Of a stretch of DNA of 64,000 nt, positions 56,833-64,000 are shown piece after piece. Position 1 is the stretch's first letter, and the number at the start of each line of letters is the position of its first letter. Source of the DNA: Pseudarthrobacter sp. NamE2 (GTDB lineage: Bacteria; Actinomycetota; Actinomycetes; Actinomycetales; Micrococcaceae); NCBI RefSeq assembly GCF_005796205.1, contig NZ_VAHN01000010.1, positions 98,177 to 162,176 on the forward strand, written 5' to 3'. A program made the translations under genes and the position numbers. The notes beneath the pieces are model-generated. The model worked only from the letters and a program-made list of their open reading frames with translations. It searched no databases and was not told the origin of the DNA.

Positions 56833-57750
56833 GTGGAACTGCCCCCGGACCTCGACGAGGCATTGGTTGCGTTCGCGGGCTACCTGTCGGGCGAGCGGGG
56901 CATGTCGGACCACACCCGGCGTGCCTATCTGGCGGACTTGCGCAGTCTCCTAACGCATGCCGCCTCGGAAGGCGCCACCGGGATCAGCGATCTTGACCTG
57001 GGAACACTTCGCCGCTGGCTCGGTGCCCAAAGCCAGTCCGGAGCCGCGCGCTCCACCCTCGCCCGCCGTTCCGCCACTGTCCGCTCTTTCACCGCCTGGG
57101 CGCTCAGGGAAGAGCGGACTGCAGTGGACCCGGCCCTCCGGTTGAAGGCGCCCAAGCGTGAACGGTCGCTGCCCGGGATCCTGCAAACGTCACAAATGAC
57201 GCGGTTGCTGGCACAGATGGAGGAAGCGGCCGCCGACGGTGCGCCACTGGCCGTCCGCAACCGTGCCATTGTTGAACTCCTCTACGCGACGGGCTTGCGC
57301 GTGGGTGAACTCGCCGGCCTGGACGTTGACGACCTGGATCCGGATCGGCGGACGTTGCGCGTGCTGGGCAAAGGCAACAAGGAACGTACCGTTCCCTACG
57401 GCGTTCCGGCGGCGGTGGCTGTTGACGATTGGCTGCGGCGCGGCCGCCCGCTGCTGGCCAAAGACAACAGCGGCCCTGCGCTCTTCCTTGGCGCCCGGGG
57501 CGGCCGCGTCGACCAGCGGCAGGTACGGGAACTGGTGAACGGACTCTTTGAAGCACTGGGCGACACGTCGGCATCAGGGCCGCACGCACTCCGCCATTCC
57601 GCCGCCACCCATCTGCTCGACGGCGGGGCCGACCTGCGGGCGGTGCAGGAGATCCTGGGCCACAGCAGCCTCGCGACCACCCAGATCTACACGCACGTTT
57701 CCGTGGACAGGCTTCGCAGAAGCTATCAGCAGGCGCACCCACGGGCATGA
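56833..57750 (+). CDS. xerC: tyrosine recombinase XerC
   Basis: XerC resolves chromosome dimers at dif together with XerD. The 305-residue protein has the N-terminal SAM-like domain and the catalytic residues Arg in ATGLRVGEL, Lys in VLGKGNKERTVP, His/Arg in HALRHSAATHLL, His in LGHSSLATTQ and Tyr in IYTHVS. AAGGAG at 56818-56823 supports GTG 56833; GTG 56824 lies on the ribosome binding site. It follows dprA by 90 bp, the usual housekeeping place, so it is not a mobile integrase. Confidence 0.92.
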   Translation: MELPPDLDEALVAFAGYLSGERGMSDHTRRAYLADLRSLLTHAASEGATGISDLDLGTLRRWLGAQSQSGAARSTLARRSATVRSFTAWALREERTAVDPALRLKAPKRERSLPGILQTSQMTRLLAQMEEAAADGAPLAVRNRAIVELLYATGLRVGELAGLDVDDLDPDRRTLRVLGKGNKERTVPYGVPAAVAVDDWLRRGRPLLAKDNSGPALFLGARGGRVDQRQVRELVNGLFEALGDTSASGPHALRHSAATHLLDGGADLRAVQEILGHSSLATTQIYTHVSVDRLRRSYQQAHPRA

Positions 57751-57987
57751 CTACAGGTGCGCTAATCGCACTGGCGTAATTCTGCAGGGTACGGCACAAT
57801 AAGAGTCACGTCCGGCAACTTTCAAGTGCCGCTTGAAGCCCTAGGCTTGAGCGGTACGGCGAGACCGGACACACCTTATTCCGGACAATTGAATAATCAG
57901 GCAGCAAGTCCCGCTGGGCAGGGCGCAGCAGTTCCATCCAGGCACAAGGTCGTAGGGGAAGACGTACCTAGAGCTATGGAGGATGGA

Positions 57988-58491
57988 ATGTCTGTTGCAA
58001 TGACCCGCGGTGTACTTTTCGTTCACTCGGCCCCTACGGCCCTGTGCCCGCATGTTGAGTGGGCTATCGGATCCGTCGTGGACAAGCGGACGGATCTTGA
58101 GTGGACCCCGCAGCCTGCCGCGCCCGGAATGTTCCGTGCCGAACTGTCCTGGACCGGGTCCCCCGGCACCGGGGCCAAACTGGCGTCCTCTCTCCGCGGT
58201 TGGGCGCACCTCCGCTTTGAAGTCACGGAGGAACCAAGCCCCGGAGTCGACGGTGGCCGGTGGTCCCATACTCCCGAACTCGGTATCTTCCACGCCGTCA
58301 CGGACGTCCACGGCAACATCATGGTCTCAGAGGACCGTATCCGGTACGCCTACGAGTCCGGGGCCGGTGATCCCGCAGCTGTGTACCACGAACTGTCGCT
58401 TGCCCTCGGTGAGGCCTGGGACGAGGAGCTTGAGCCGTTCCGGCACGCAGCCGAGGGCGCTCCTGTGCGCTGGCTGCACCAGGTGGGCTGA
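57988..58491 (+). CDS. DUF3145 family protein
   Basis: A 167-residue soluble protein of the actinobacterial DUF3145 family (TRGVLFVHSAPTALCPHVEWA start and the ELGIFHAVTDVHGNIMVSEDRIRY segment). GGAGG at 57978-57982 gives 5-bp spacing to ATG 57988; the longer frame to 57826 has no ribosome binding site. The 237 bp before it hold no gene. Function is unknown. Its position beside the fab cluster is worth noting, but both sides end in a terminator. Confidence 0.87.
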   Translation: MSVAMTRGVLFVHSAPTALCPHVEWAIGSVVDKRTDLEWTPQPAAPGMFRAELSWTGSPGTGAKLASSLRGWAHLRFEVTEEPSPGVDGGRWSHTPELGIFHAVTDVHGNIMVSEDRIRYAYESGAGDPAAVYHELSLALGEAWDEELEPFRHAAEGAPVRWLHQVG

Positions 58492-58552
58492 CCGCCGTCG
58501 TACGTCCGTTCCGTGGCCTGGAATGTCGCGGGCATCACAGCACTCCATAGCA

Positions 58553-58589
58553 AAGGGGAGGCCCCGCCAAGCCGGCGGGGCCTCCCCTT
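58553..58589. terminator. bidirectional terminator between DUF3145 and fabF
   Basis: The arms AAGGGGAGGCCCCGCC (58553-58568) and GGCGGGGCCTCCCCTT (58574-58589) pair perfectly over 16 bp with a 5-nt loop. It lies between two converging genes. Confidence 0.85.
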
Positions 58590-58613
58590 GTGTGCGGGCC
58601 GGGCCCTGACGTC

Positions 58614-59849
58614 TCAAACGCTGCGGACAGCAATGACGGCGTTGTGGCCGCCGAAGCCAAAGGAGTTGCTCAATGCCACGATATTCCCCGCCGGCAGGTC
58701 GCGCGCGGAGGTGACGACGTCCAGCGGGATTTCCGGGTCCTGGTTTTCCAGGTTGATGGTGACCGGGGCCTTGCGGTCATGCACCGCGAGGACGGTAAGG
58801 ACTGCTTCAACTGCGCCGGACGCGCCCAGGAGGTGGCCCATCTGGGACTTCGTGGCAGAGACGGCCACGTTGTCCACATGCTTGCCCAGGGCGGCCCGCA
58901 GGGCGATGTACTCCGGCTTGTCGCCCACTGGAGTGGAGGTGGCGTGGGCGTTCACGTGGACCACGTCTTCGGCCTGGATCCGGCCGTCGAACATCGCCGC
59001 CTTCAGGGCACGGGTTGCACCAAGACCCTCGGGGTCCGGCGCAGTGATGTGGTAGGCGTCGGCGGTCACGGACGTACCGGCCAGCTCACCGTAGATCCGG
59101 GCGCCGCGGGCGAGGGCGTGTTCCTCGGCCTCGAGGACGAGCGCGCCTGCGCCTTCGCCCATCACGAAACCGTCGCGTGCGGTGTCATACGGACGCGAAG
59201 CGCGCTCCGGTTCGTCATTGCGGCGGGACAGGGCCTGCATGGAGGCGAAGGCGGCAAGCGGCATCGGGTGGATTGCTGCTTCCGCGCCGCCGCACATCAC
59301 TACGTCAGCCTTGCCGGACCGGATGAGGTCCAGGCCGAGGTGCATGGCTTCGGTGCCGGAGGCGCAGGCGGAAACGGGGGTGTGGGCACCGGCCCGCGCA
59401 CCAAGGTCCAGGCTGACGGCGGCGGCGACACCGTTGGGCATCAGCATGGGGACCGTCATGGGCAGGACGCGGCGGGGGCCCTTTTCCTTCAGCGTGTCCC
59501 AGGCTTCCAGCAGTGTCCAGACGCCGCCGATGCCGGTGGCGAAGGCCACGGCGAGGCGGTCCTGGTCGATGTCGGTGATGCCGGCGTCAGCCCAGGCCTC
59601 GCGCGCTGCAATGACGCCGAACTGCGTGGAAGGGTCCATCCGCTTGGCCTCCACGCGGCTGAGCACATCCAGGGCTGGAGTGCTGCAGCGGGCGGCGAAG
59701 TGGACCGGGAGTTCGTACTTGGCAACCCAGTCGTCCTCCAGGGTGCGGGCACCGGAGACCCCCTTGAGCGCGTTGTTCCACATCGTGGGTACGTCGCCGC
59801 CAATGGGCGTGGTGGCGCCCAGGCCGGTAATGACTACTTTGCGTGTCAA
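58614..59849 (-). CDS. fabF: beta-ketoacyl-ACP synthase II
   Basis: FabF condenses malonyl-ACP with the growing acyl chain. The 411-residue thiolase-fold protein has the catalytic cysteine in VSACASGTEA, histidines in NAHATSTPVGD and in KSQMGHLLGASG, and the C-terminal NSFGFGGHN. The start is TTG at 59849, beginning TRKVVITGLG. It is the last gene of the fabD-fabH-acpP-fabF operon, but a strong hairpin with a T-tract lies between it and acpP. Confidence 0.95.
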   Translation of the reverse strand: MTRKVVITGLGATTPIGGDVPTMWNNALKGVSGARTLEDDWVAKYELPVHFAARCSTPALDVLSRVEAKRMDPSTQFGVIAAREAWADAGITDIDQDRLAVAFATGIGGVWTLLEAWDTLKEKGPRRVLPMTVPMLMPNGVAAAVSLDLGARAGAHTPVSACASGTEAMHLGLDLIRSGKADVVMCGGAEAAIHPMPLAAFASMQALSRRNDEPERASRPYDTARDGFVMGEGAGALVLEAEEHALARGARIYGELAGTSVTADAYHITAPDPEGLGATRALKAAMFDGRIQAEDVVHVNAHATSTPVGDKPEYIALRAALGKHVDNVAVSATKSQMGHLLGASGAVEAVLTVLAVHDRKAPVTINLENQDPEIPLDVVTSARDLPAGNIVALSNSFGFGGHNAVIAVRSV

Positions 59850-59932
59850 AGGATCGCTCTTTTCGTCGGTTGGGGATTCCGTCTCCGTCCCGGAGGGTCC
59901 CGCAGTTGCTGCCCGGCTCAGGGCCGGAGGAA

Positions 59933-59983
59933 GAAAAATACGGCGGGGCTGCCGGCCCGGTCATCCGGACCGGCGGCCCCGCC
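59933..59983 (-). terminator. intra-operon terminator or attenuator between acpP and fabF
   Basis: The arms GGCGGGGC-T-GCCGG-C-CCGG (59942-59960) and its partner (59965-59983) form a stem of about 18 pairs with one mismatch and loop TCAT. On the minus strand it is followed by TATTTTTCTT, a proper U-tract. It lies 23 bp after the acpP stop. Confidence 0.8.
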
Positions 59984-60006
59984 AGGCAAAGCGGTGAAGG
60001 CCCTGA

Positions 60007-60255
60007 CTAGGCCTGTGCGCCGGCGATGAAGCTGACAGCGTCACCAACGGTCTTGAGGTTCTTGACCTCTTCGTCCGGGATGCGCACGCCGAACTTCTCT
60101 TCGGCGTTGACCACGATGGTCATCATGGAGATGGAGTCGATGTCCAGGTCCTCGGTGAAGGACTTGTCCAGCTCTACGGCCTCGGTGGCCAGGCCGGTTT
60201 CCTCGTTGACGATTTCAGCCAGGCCGGCCAGGATCTCTTCGTTGCTGCTAGCCAT
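60007..60255 (-). CDS. acpP: acyl carrier protein
   Basis: An 82-residue acidic carrier protein. Ser41 in DLDIDSISMM is the phosphopantetheine site; the usual DSL is DSI here, as in other actinobacterial ACPs. CoaD, also in the window, makes the precursor of that arm. AGGAG precedes the ATG at 60255 in a spacing of about 8 bp; a longer frame starting at 60300 has no support. It lies between fabH and fabF in the standard cluster order. Confidence 0.95.
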   Translation of the reverse strand: MASSNEEILAGLAEIVNEETGLATEAVELDKSFTEDLDIDSISMMTIVVNAEEKFGVRIPDEEVKNLKTVGDAVSFIAGAQA

Positions 60256-60278
60256 TGGTGGCTCCTTTTCTCGTTTTA

Positions 60279-60323
60279 CCGGCAGGGGGCTGCCGGACAT
60301 GGGTCGGGCCGCGGATGCGGCCC
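60279..60323 (-). other. two hairpins between fabH and acpP
   Basis: GGGCCGC-GGAT-GCGGCCC (60306-60323) and CCGGCAG-GGGG-CTGCCGG (60279-60296) form 7-bp stems one after another in the 78-bp gap. No U-tract follows either. They could be mRNA processing or stability elements at the 5' end of acpP. Confidence 0.5.
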
Positions 60324-60333
60324 CTTGGGGTTT

Positions 60334-61395
60334 CTAGGGAAGGACAACTACCTGCGCGCCGAAGACCAGCCCGGCACCGAAGCCGATCTGCAGCGCCAGC
60401 CCGCCGCTGAGCCCAGGGTTTTCCTGCAGCAGGCGGTGGGTTGCCAGCGGGATGGATGCAGCGGAGGTGTTGCCGGCGTCGGCAATGTCCCGTGCCACTG
60501 TAACCGTCTCCGGCAGCTTCAGCTTCTTCACCATCTCATCGATGATGCGCATGTTGGCCTGGTGGGGAATGAAGGCCACCAGGTCATCGGCCTCCACGCC
60601 GGCTGCCTCGAGCGCCTGCTGGGCCACTTTGGCCATTTCCCAGACGGCCCACCGGAAGACCGTCTGGCCGTCCTGGCGGAGCGTGGGATACAGCTCCTGG
60701 GCTTCTTCAAGGAGGGCGAGGTCGCCGGTGGAGTCGGACTGGCGGGCTGCCAGGCCCAGGTCGCGGACGTCAAGCATGGAGCGGGTCATGCCGATGGCGT
60801 CCCACTTGCTGCCGTCGGAGCCCCACACGCTCGGGGCGATGCCCGGCACGTCGGACGGGCCGATAACCACGGCGCCGGCACCGTCACCCAGCAGGAAGGA
60901 GATGGTGCGTTCCCGGTTGTCGATGACATCGGACAGCTTTTCTGCCCCGACCACGAGCACGTACTTGGCCGTTCCGGAGCGGACCAGGGCATCGCCCTGG
61001 GCAATCCCGTAGCAGTAGCCGGCGCAGGCGGCGGAGATGTCGAAGGCAGGAGCAGGCGTCGCGCCGAGGCGGTCGGCAAGGCTCGCGGCAGCCGACGGCG
61101 TGGCGTACGGATGGGTCACCGTGGACACGATGACGGCACCGAGGTCGGAGGCCTGGATTCCGGCCTTTTCCATCGCCTCGCGGGCAGCACCCTCGGCCAT
61201 GTCGATGACGCTGACATCCGGCTTGGCGCGGTGCCTGGTCACAATCCCCGTGCGCTGGCGGATCCACTCGTCCGAGGAATCGATCCACTGGCAGACGTCC
61301 TCATTGGTGACAATGACGTCGGGACGGTAGGCCCCCAGCCCGAGGATGCGCGTGTGCTCCTGGATCGGGGCCTGTTTCAGCGTGGGAACGCTCAT
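60334..61395 (-). CDS. fabH: beta-ketoacyl-ACP synthase III
   Basis: FabH starts fatty acid synthesis by condensing an acyl-CoA primer with malonyl-ACP; in actinobacteria branched primers are common and link it to the ilvE/leu products. The 353-residue protein has the triad Cys in ISAACAGYCYG, His in FIPHQANMR and Asn in ADAGNTSAASI. ATG 61395 overlaps the fabD stop (ATGA). A longer frame to 61572 shadows fabD. Confidence 0.95.
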   Translation of the reverse strand: MSVPTLKQAPIQEHTRILGLGAYRPDVIVTNEDVCQWIDSSDEWIRQRTGIVTRHRAKPDVSVIDMAEGAAREAMEKAGIQASDLGAVIVSTVTHPYATPSAAASLADRLGATPAPAFDISAACAGYCYGIAQGDALVRSGTAKYVLVVGAEKLSDVIDNRERTISFLLGDGAGAVVIGPSDVPGIAPSVWGSDGSKWDAIGMTRSMLDVRDLGLAARQSDSTGDLALLEEAQELYPTLRQDGQTVFRWAVWEMAKVAQQALEAAGVEADDLVAFIPHQANMRIIDEMVKKLKLPETVTVARDIADAGNTSAASIPLATHRLLQENPGLSGGLALQIGFGAGLVFGAQVVVLP

Positions 61396-62324
61396 GCCTT
61401 GCTGCCCTCCAGTTCCGCGAAGAGTGCAAGGGCGGCGGACAGGTCGTCGGGAGTCTTTACCGCGACGGTCTTGACGCCGGGCATGCCGCGCTTGGCGAGG
61501 CCGGCCAGGGTGCCTGCCGGAGCCAGTTCGATCACGCCGGTGACGCCGCGCCGGACGAGGGTTTCCATGCAAAGGTCCCAGCGCACCGGCCGGGAAACCT
61601 GGGCGATAAGGCTTTCGACGGCGGCAGGGCCATTGGTGACTTCGCCGCCGTCGTAGTTGGACAGCAGGGGAACGGATGGCGCCTGCGGCTTCAGCCGCGG
61701 CTCAAGCGCCTTCAGGGCGCTGACAGCAGGGGCCATGTGGCTGGTATGGAAGGCGCCCGCGACCTTCAGCGGAATGACCCTGGCCTTGGCGGGAGGGTTG
61801 TCCGCAAGGGCCTTCAACTGTTCGAAGGTGCCTGCGGCCACGGTCTGGCCGGCGCCGTTAACGTTGGCCGGGGTTGCACCCGACGCTTCAATTGCGGCCA
61901 GGACTTCGGCAGGGTCTCCGCCCACGACGGCACTCATGCCCGTGGGGGTGACGGCGGCTGCAGCTGCCATGCTGTTGGCCCGCTCGCGGACGAACGTCAT
62001 GGCTTCCTGCTCCGTCAGGACCCCGGCAAGGGCAGATGCAGTGATTTCACCCACCGAGTGGCCGGCCAGGATGACGGGCAGGGAGTTGAGGTCCACATCA
62101 AAGAGGGAAGCAGCGGCCGCAAGGCCGGCCGCAACGATCAGGGGCTGCGCTACGGCAGTGTCCTTGATGGTTTCCTCGTCGGAGGTGGTTCCGTGGGCGA
62201 TGAGGTCCAGGCCGGCGATATCGCTCAAGGCGGCCAGGTGGCCTGCCACCGGGGGCAGTTCCAGCCAGGGGGCCAGAAAACCCGGGGTTTGTGAGCCCTG
62301 TCCAGGGCAGACTATTGCAAGCAC
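61392..62324 (-). CDS. fabD: malonyl-CoA:ACP transacylase
   Basis: FabD loads malonate from CoA onto ACP. The 310-residue protein begins VLAIVCPGQGSQTPG, and the active-site serine is in AGHSVGEITA, with the conserved histidine in GAFHTSHM. GTG 62324 is preferred, with GGAAAG about 8 bp upstream, over the longer frame to 62357. It is the first gene of the fab operon, 88 bp after the regulator stop. Confidence 0.93.
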   Translation of the reverse strand: MLAIVCPGQGSQTPGFLAPWLELPPVAGHLAALSDIAGLDLIAHGTTSDEETIKDTAVAQPLIVAAGLAAAASLFDVDLNSLPVILAGHSVGEITASALAGVLTEQEAMTFVRERANSMAAAAAVTPTGMSAVVGGDPAEVLAAIEASGATPANVNGAGQTVAAGTFEQLKALADNPPAKARVIPLKVAGAFHTSHMAPAVSALKALEPRLKPQAPSVPLLSNYDGGEVTNGPAAVESLIAQVSRPVRWDLCMETLVRRGVTGVIELAPAGTLAGLAKRGMPGVKTVAVKTPDDLSAALALFAELEGSKA

Positions 62325-62383
62325 GTAACCAGCTTTCCAAATTCCTGTGTGATCCAACGGTGTTTGTCCGCACCAAGCTCACA

Positions 62384-62414
62384 GAGTCGAGTTGTAGGAA
62401 GTCTACAACGACTC
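62384..62414. promoter_or_regulatory. palindrome upstream of fabD, candidate FasR operator
   Basis: The core GTTGTAG-GAAGT-CTACAAC (62391-62409) has perfect 7-bp arms; GAGTC and GACTC extend it outward with a 2-nt bulge. It overlaps the first base pairs of the regulator stop and is about 65 bp before fabD. A similar half-site lies before the regulator gene. Confidence 0.5.
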
Positions 62415-63657
62415 AGGGCTGGTTCCGCGACGGTTGACGCTCCGTGGCGGCTTTTGGCGGGGCCGAGAGCCGGCCCACCACAAGCGCGGCCTGCAGGACA
62501 AAAGCCTCGCGCGGAAGCAGCGGATCCCATCCCGTCACGTCGCACACCCGCTTCAACCGGTACCGGACAGTGTTCGCATGCACAAAGAGTTCCCGTGCGG
62601 TGGCCTCCAGGGAATGTCCCAGTTCAAGATACGTACCCAGGGTTTCCACAAGGCCGTTTGATGCGGCCAGGAGGGGGCGGTAGATGTTCTTGACGAGGGA
62701 CCGGCGCGCCGCGTCGTCGCCGGAGATCACACGTTCGGGGAGCAGGTCATCCGCTGCCACCGGCCGCGGCGCCGACGGCCAGGCTTTGGCCGCGGTAAGT
62801 CCCGAAAAGGCGGACTGGGCGGAGCCGCTTGCTTCAAGGAGGGACCCTGCCTCGGGGCCGTACACAACAGGTCCGGGGGCGAACATTTCGCTCAATTTCA
62901 CGTAGGCCGTTTCCCTGTCCTGGACGCCTCCGAGGATGAGGATCAGCCGGTCGCCCTGGATGCCCACGAGGGCGTCTTCGGCGTAGCGCCCGGCCATGCG
63001 GCGTAATTCGCTGACGTAGCTGGCGCTGGGTTCCGAGGGGGAGTTGCCCACCATGACGGTGAAGCGCTCCTGCGCCTTCCACCCCAGCGCCGCGATCCTG
63101 GACCGCAACGCGTCGGTGTTTTCGCCGCGGAGGATGGCGTCCACGATCAGCGCTTCAAGGCGCGTGTCCCACGAGCCGCGGGATTCGGCGGCGCGGGCGT
63201 AGACGTCTGCGGCGGCGAAAGCCACCTCCCGTGAATAGCGCAGCACGGCTTCCCGGAGGGACGGCTGGTCGGCTTCCGGGGCAATGTCCGGTACCTGGTC
63301 TTCCACCACCTCCACGACGATCCTGATGAGCTGCAGCGCCTTTTGCAGGCTGATTGACCGCGTCAGTTCCGTGGGTGCCGTGCCGAAGACGTCGGTAAGG
63401 ATCCACGACGGCGAGCTCGGACGTTCGTACCAGGTGACGAAGGCCGCGATTCCGTTTTGCGCCACCATGCCCAGTGCCGACCGTTCATCCGCACTCAGCC
63501 GGCTGTACCAGGGCAGCGACTGTTCCAGCTTGCGCATTGTGGTGGTGGAGAGCTGCCCGACGTTCGCACGCAGCCTTTTGAGGGTTTCGGACTTTTCCGG
63601 GCTGACCCTGGCCTGGGCAGGATTGCGCTTCGCGGACGGGTTGGCTGGTGCTGGCAT
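62413..63657 (-). CDS. fasR: PucR family transcriptional regulator of fatty acid synthesis (FasR type)
   Basis: A 414-residue regulator. An N-terminal ligand-type domain (residues about 30-180) and a GGDEF-like middle part are followed by the PucR C-terminal helix-turn-helix (LEATARELFVHANTVRYRLKRV in pieces, residues about 362-385). Its position as first gene before fabD-fabH-acpP-fabF matches Streptomyces FasR, an activator of that operon. ATG 63657 is used; the frame to 63693 runs into the promoter region. The end of aceE lies on its other side. Confidence 0.88.
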   Translation of the reverse strand: MPAPANPSAKRNPAQARVSPEKSETLKRLRANVGQLSTTTMRKLEQSLPWYSRLSADERSALGMVAQNGIAAFVTWYERPSSPSWILTDVFGTAPTELTRSISLQKALQLIRIVVEVVEDQVPDIAPEADQPSLREAVLRYSREVAFAAADVYARAAESRGSWDTRLEALIVDAILRGENTDALRSRIAALGWKAQERFTVMVGNSPSEPSASYVSELRRMAGRYAEDALVGIQGDRLILILGGVQDRETAYVKLSEMFAPGPVVYGPEAGSLLEASGSAQSAFSGLTAAKAWPSAPRPVAADDLLPERVISGDDAARRSLVKNIYRPLLAASNGLVETLGTYLELGHSLEATARELFVHANTVRYRLKRVCDVTGWDPLLPREAFVLQAALVVGRLSAPPKAATERQPSRNQP

Positions 63658-63704
63658 TCTTTGAGCATACGGGTAGCGCCCGGCAAGCTCCATTTGTGCG
63701 AAGG

Positions 63705-63720
63705 CTACAATCGGCGTTGT
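63705..63720. promoter_or_regulatory. half-site palindrome upstream of fasR
   Basis: CTACAA (63705-63710), a 6-bp spacer and TTGT (63717-63720) repeat the CTACAA/TTGTAG motif of the fabD palindrome about 50 bp before the fasR start. Autoregulation is a reasonable reading. Confidence 0.35.
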
Positions 63721-63751
63721 CCTGCGTCACACCGCTTACGCTCGGTTTGAC

Positions 63752-63795
63752 GAACGACGGCGGCCCCCGCCTTACGGTGGGGGCCGCCGTCGTTC
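63752..63795 (-). terminator. hairpin between aceE and fasR
   Basis: GAACGACGGCGGCCCCC (63752-63768) pairs with its exact complement ending at 63795; inner bases extend the stem to about 20 pairs with loop TTAC. There is no T-tract. It lies about 90 bp after the aceE stop and ahead of fasR, so it separates the two minus-strand genes. Confidence 0.7.
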
Positions 63796-63882
63796 ACGCC
63801 TTGGCTGGGGAGTTTTTGGGCAGATATGCCGGGTTCCGGGGCCCGGAAGTCAGCTTAGCTGCACAAAAACTCCGGGGGAGGG

Positions 63883-64000
63883 TTAGGCCTCGCCTCCGGC
63901 GTTGCCGGTGGTGCCGGCATTGACGTTGTGCAGGCGGTACTTCTCGATTGCCTTGACCGGGGCCTGGGCGTCCACCTCGCCACGGCGGGCCAGCATCTCA
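63883..64000 (-). CDS. aceE: pyruvate dehydrogenase E1 component, C-terminal end (partial)
   Basis: Only the last 38 residues are in the window, ending at TAA 63885-63883. The sequence LARRGEVDAQAPVKAIEKY followed by RLHNVNAGTTGNAGGEA is the C-terminus typical of homodimeric AceE in actinobacteria. E1 decarboxylates pyruvate to feed acetyl-CoA, and aceE beside fasR is the known actinobacterial order. Identity rests on a short piece. Confidence 0.78.
   Translation of the reverse strand, partial: EMLARRGEVDAQAPVKAIEKYRLHNVNAGTTGNAGGEA

Noticed and set aside
56833..57750. XerC as a sign of an integrated mobile element
   Set aside because: It sits in the conserved dprA-xerC context. No attachment-site duplication, tRNA disruption or phage gene is nearby.

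Overview
The window is about two-thirds G+C, densely packed, and reads as chromosome of a high-GC Gram-positive bacterium. The best fit is Micrococcaceae, close to Arthrobacter/Pseudarthrobacter. The reasons are the actinobacterial families present (DUF3145, DUF2469, DUF3515, an NdgR-type IclR regulator beside leuCD, a FasR-fabD-fabH-acpP-fabF cluster), frequent GTG/TTG starts, 4-bp start/stop overlaps and several apparently leaderless genes. I see no phage, insertion sequence, rRNA or CRISPR array. This is core genome.

Layout. 1-8.9 kb: end of an ABC exporter, metG, leuB, ilvE, an MBL hydrolase, a FAH-family enzyme, gltX and a HAD phosphatase. 8.9-12.7 kb: tRNA-Gln(CUG) and tRNA-Glu(CUC), then two overlapping genes for dynamin-like membrane GTPases. 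12.7-15.7 kb: an IclR regulator divergent from leuCD. 15.8-25.8 kb: murA, an acyltransferase, gpsA and ddl; a DUF3515 lipoprotein on the other strand; then thiL, a DhaL-type kinase, recG and rsmD. 25.8-27.8 kb (minus strand): an aminotransferase and a spermidine-synthase-like protein. 27.9-36 kb: coaD, DUF177, rpmF, rnc, mutM, smc and ftsY. 36-43.2 kb: an MFS exporter, amt-glnK, a glucose-6-phosphate dehydrogenase paralogue, ffh and an alpha/beta-hydrolase-like protein. 43.2-47.8 kb: thiC with a TPP riboswitch, an amidohydrolase, a two-domain VOC protein and an unknown protein. 48-57.8 kb: rpsP-khpA, rimM-trmD, rplS, two lepB genes, rnhB, DUF2469, yraN, comM, dprA and xerC. 58-64 kb: DUF3145, then on the minus strand the fatty-acid synthesis operon with its PucR-type regulator, and the end of aceE.

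Functional themes. Leucine/isoleucine/valine synthesis (leuB, ilvE, leuCD) is split over two loci. The ribosome and protein-export genes (rpsP, rimM, trmD, rplS, ffh, ftsY, lepB) form the familiar actinobacterial block. Membrane lipid supply is represented by gpsA, the acyltransferase and the fab cluster.

The most interesting signals are regulatory or are oddities inside ordinary genes. They include strong hairpins placed inside operons (between acpP and fabF, between khpA and rimM, and inside the first codons of lepB), a probable ATT start for the DUF177 gene, a pentapeptide-like tail on RNase HII, an alpha/beta hydrolase without its nucleophile, and palindromes overlapping the promoters of the IclR regulator and the fab operon. 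The GTPase pair is the best candidate for a poorly described system. All functional calls rest on reading motifs and context; no database search was run.
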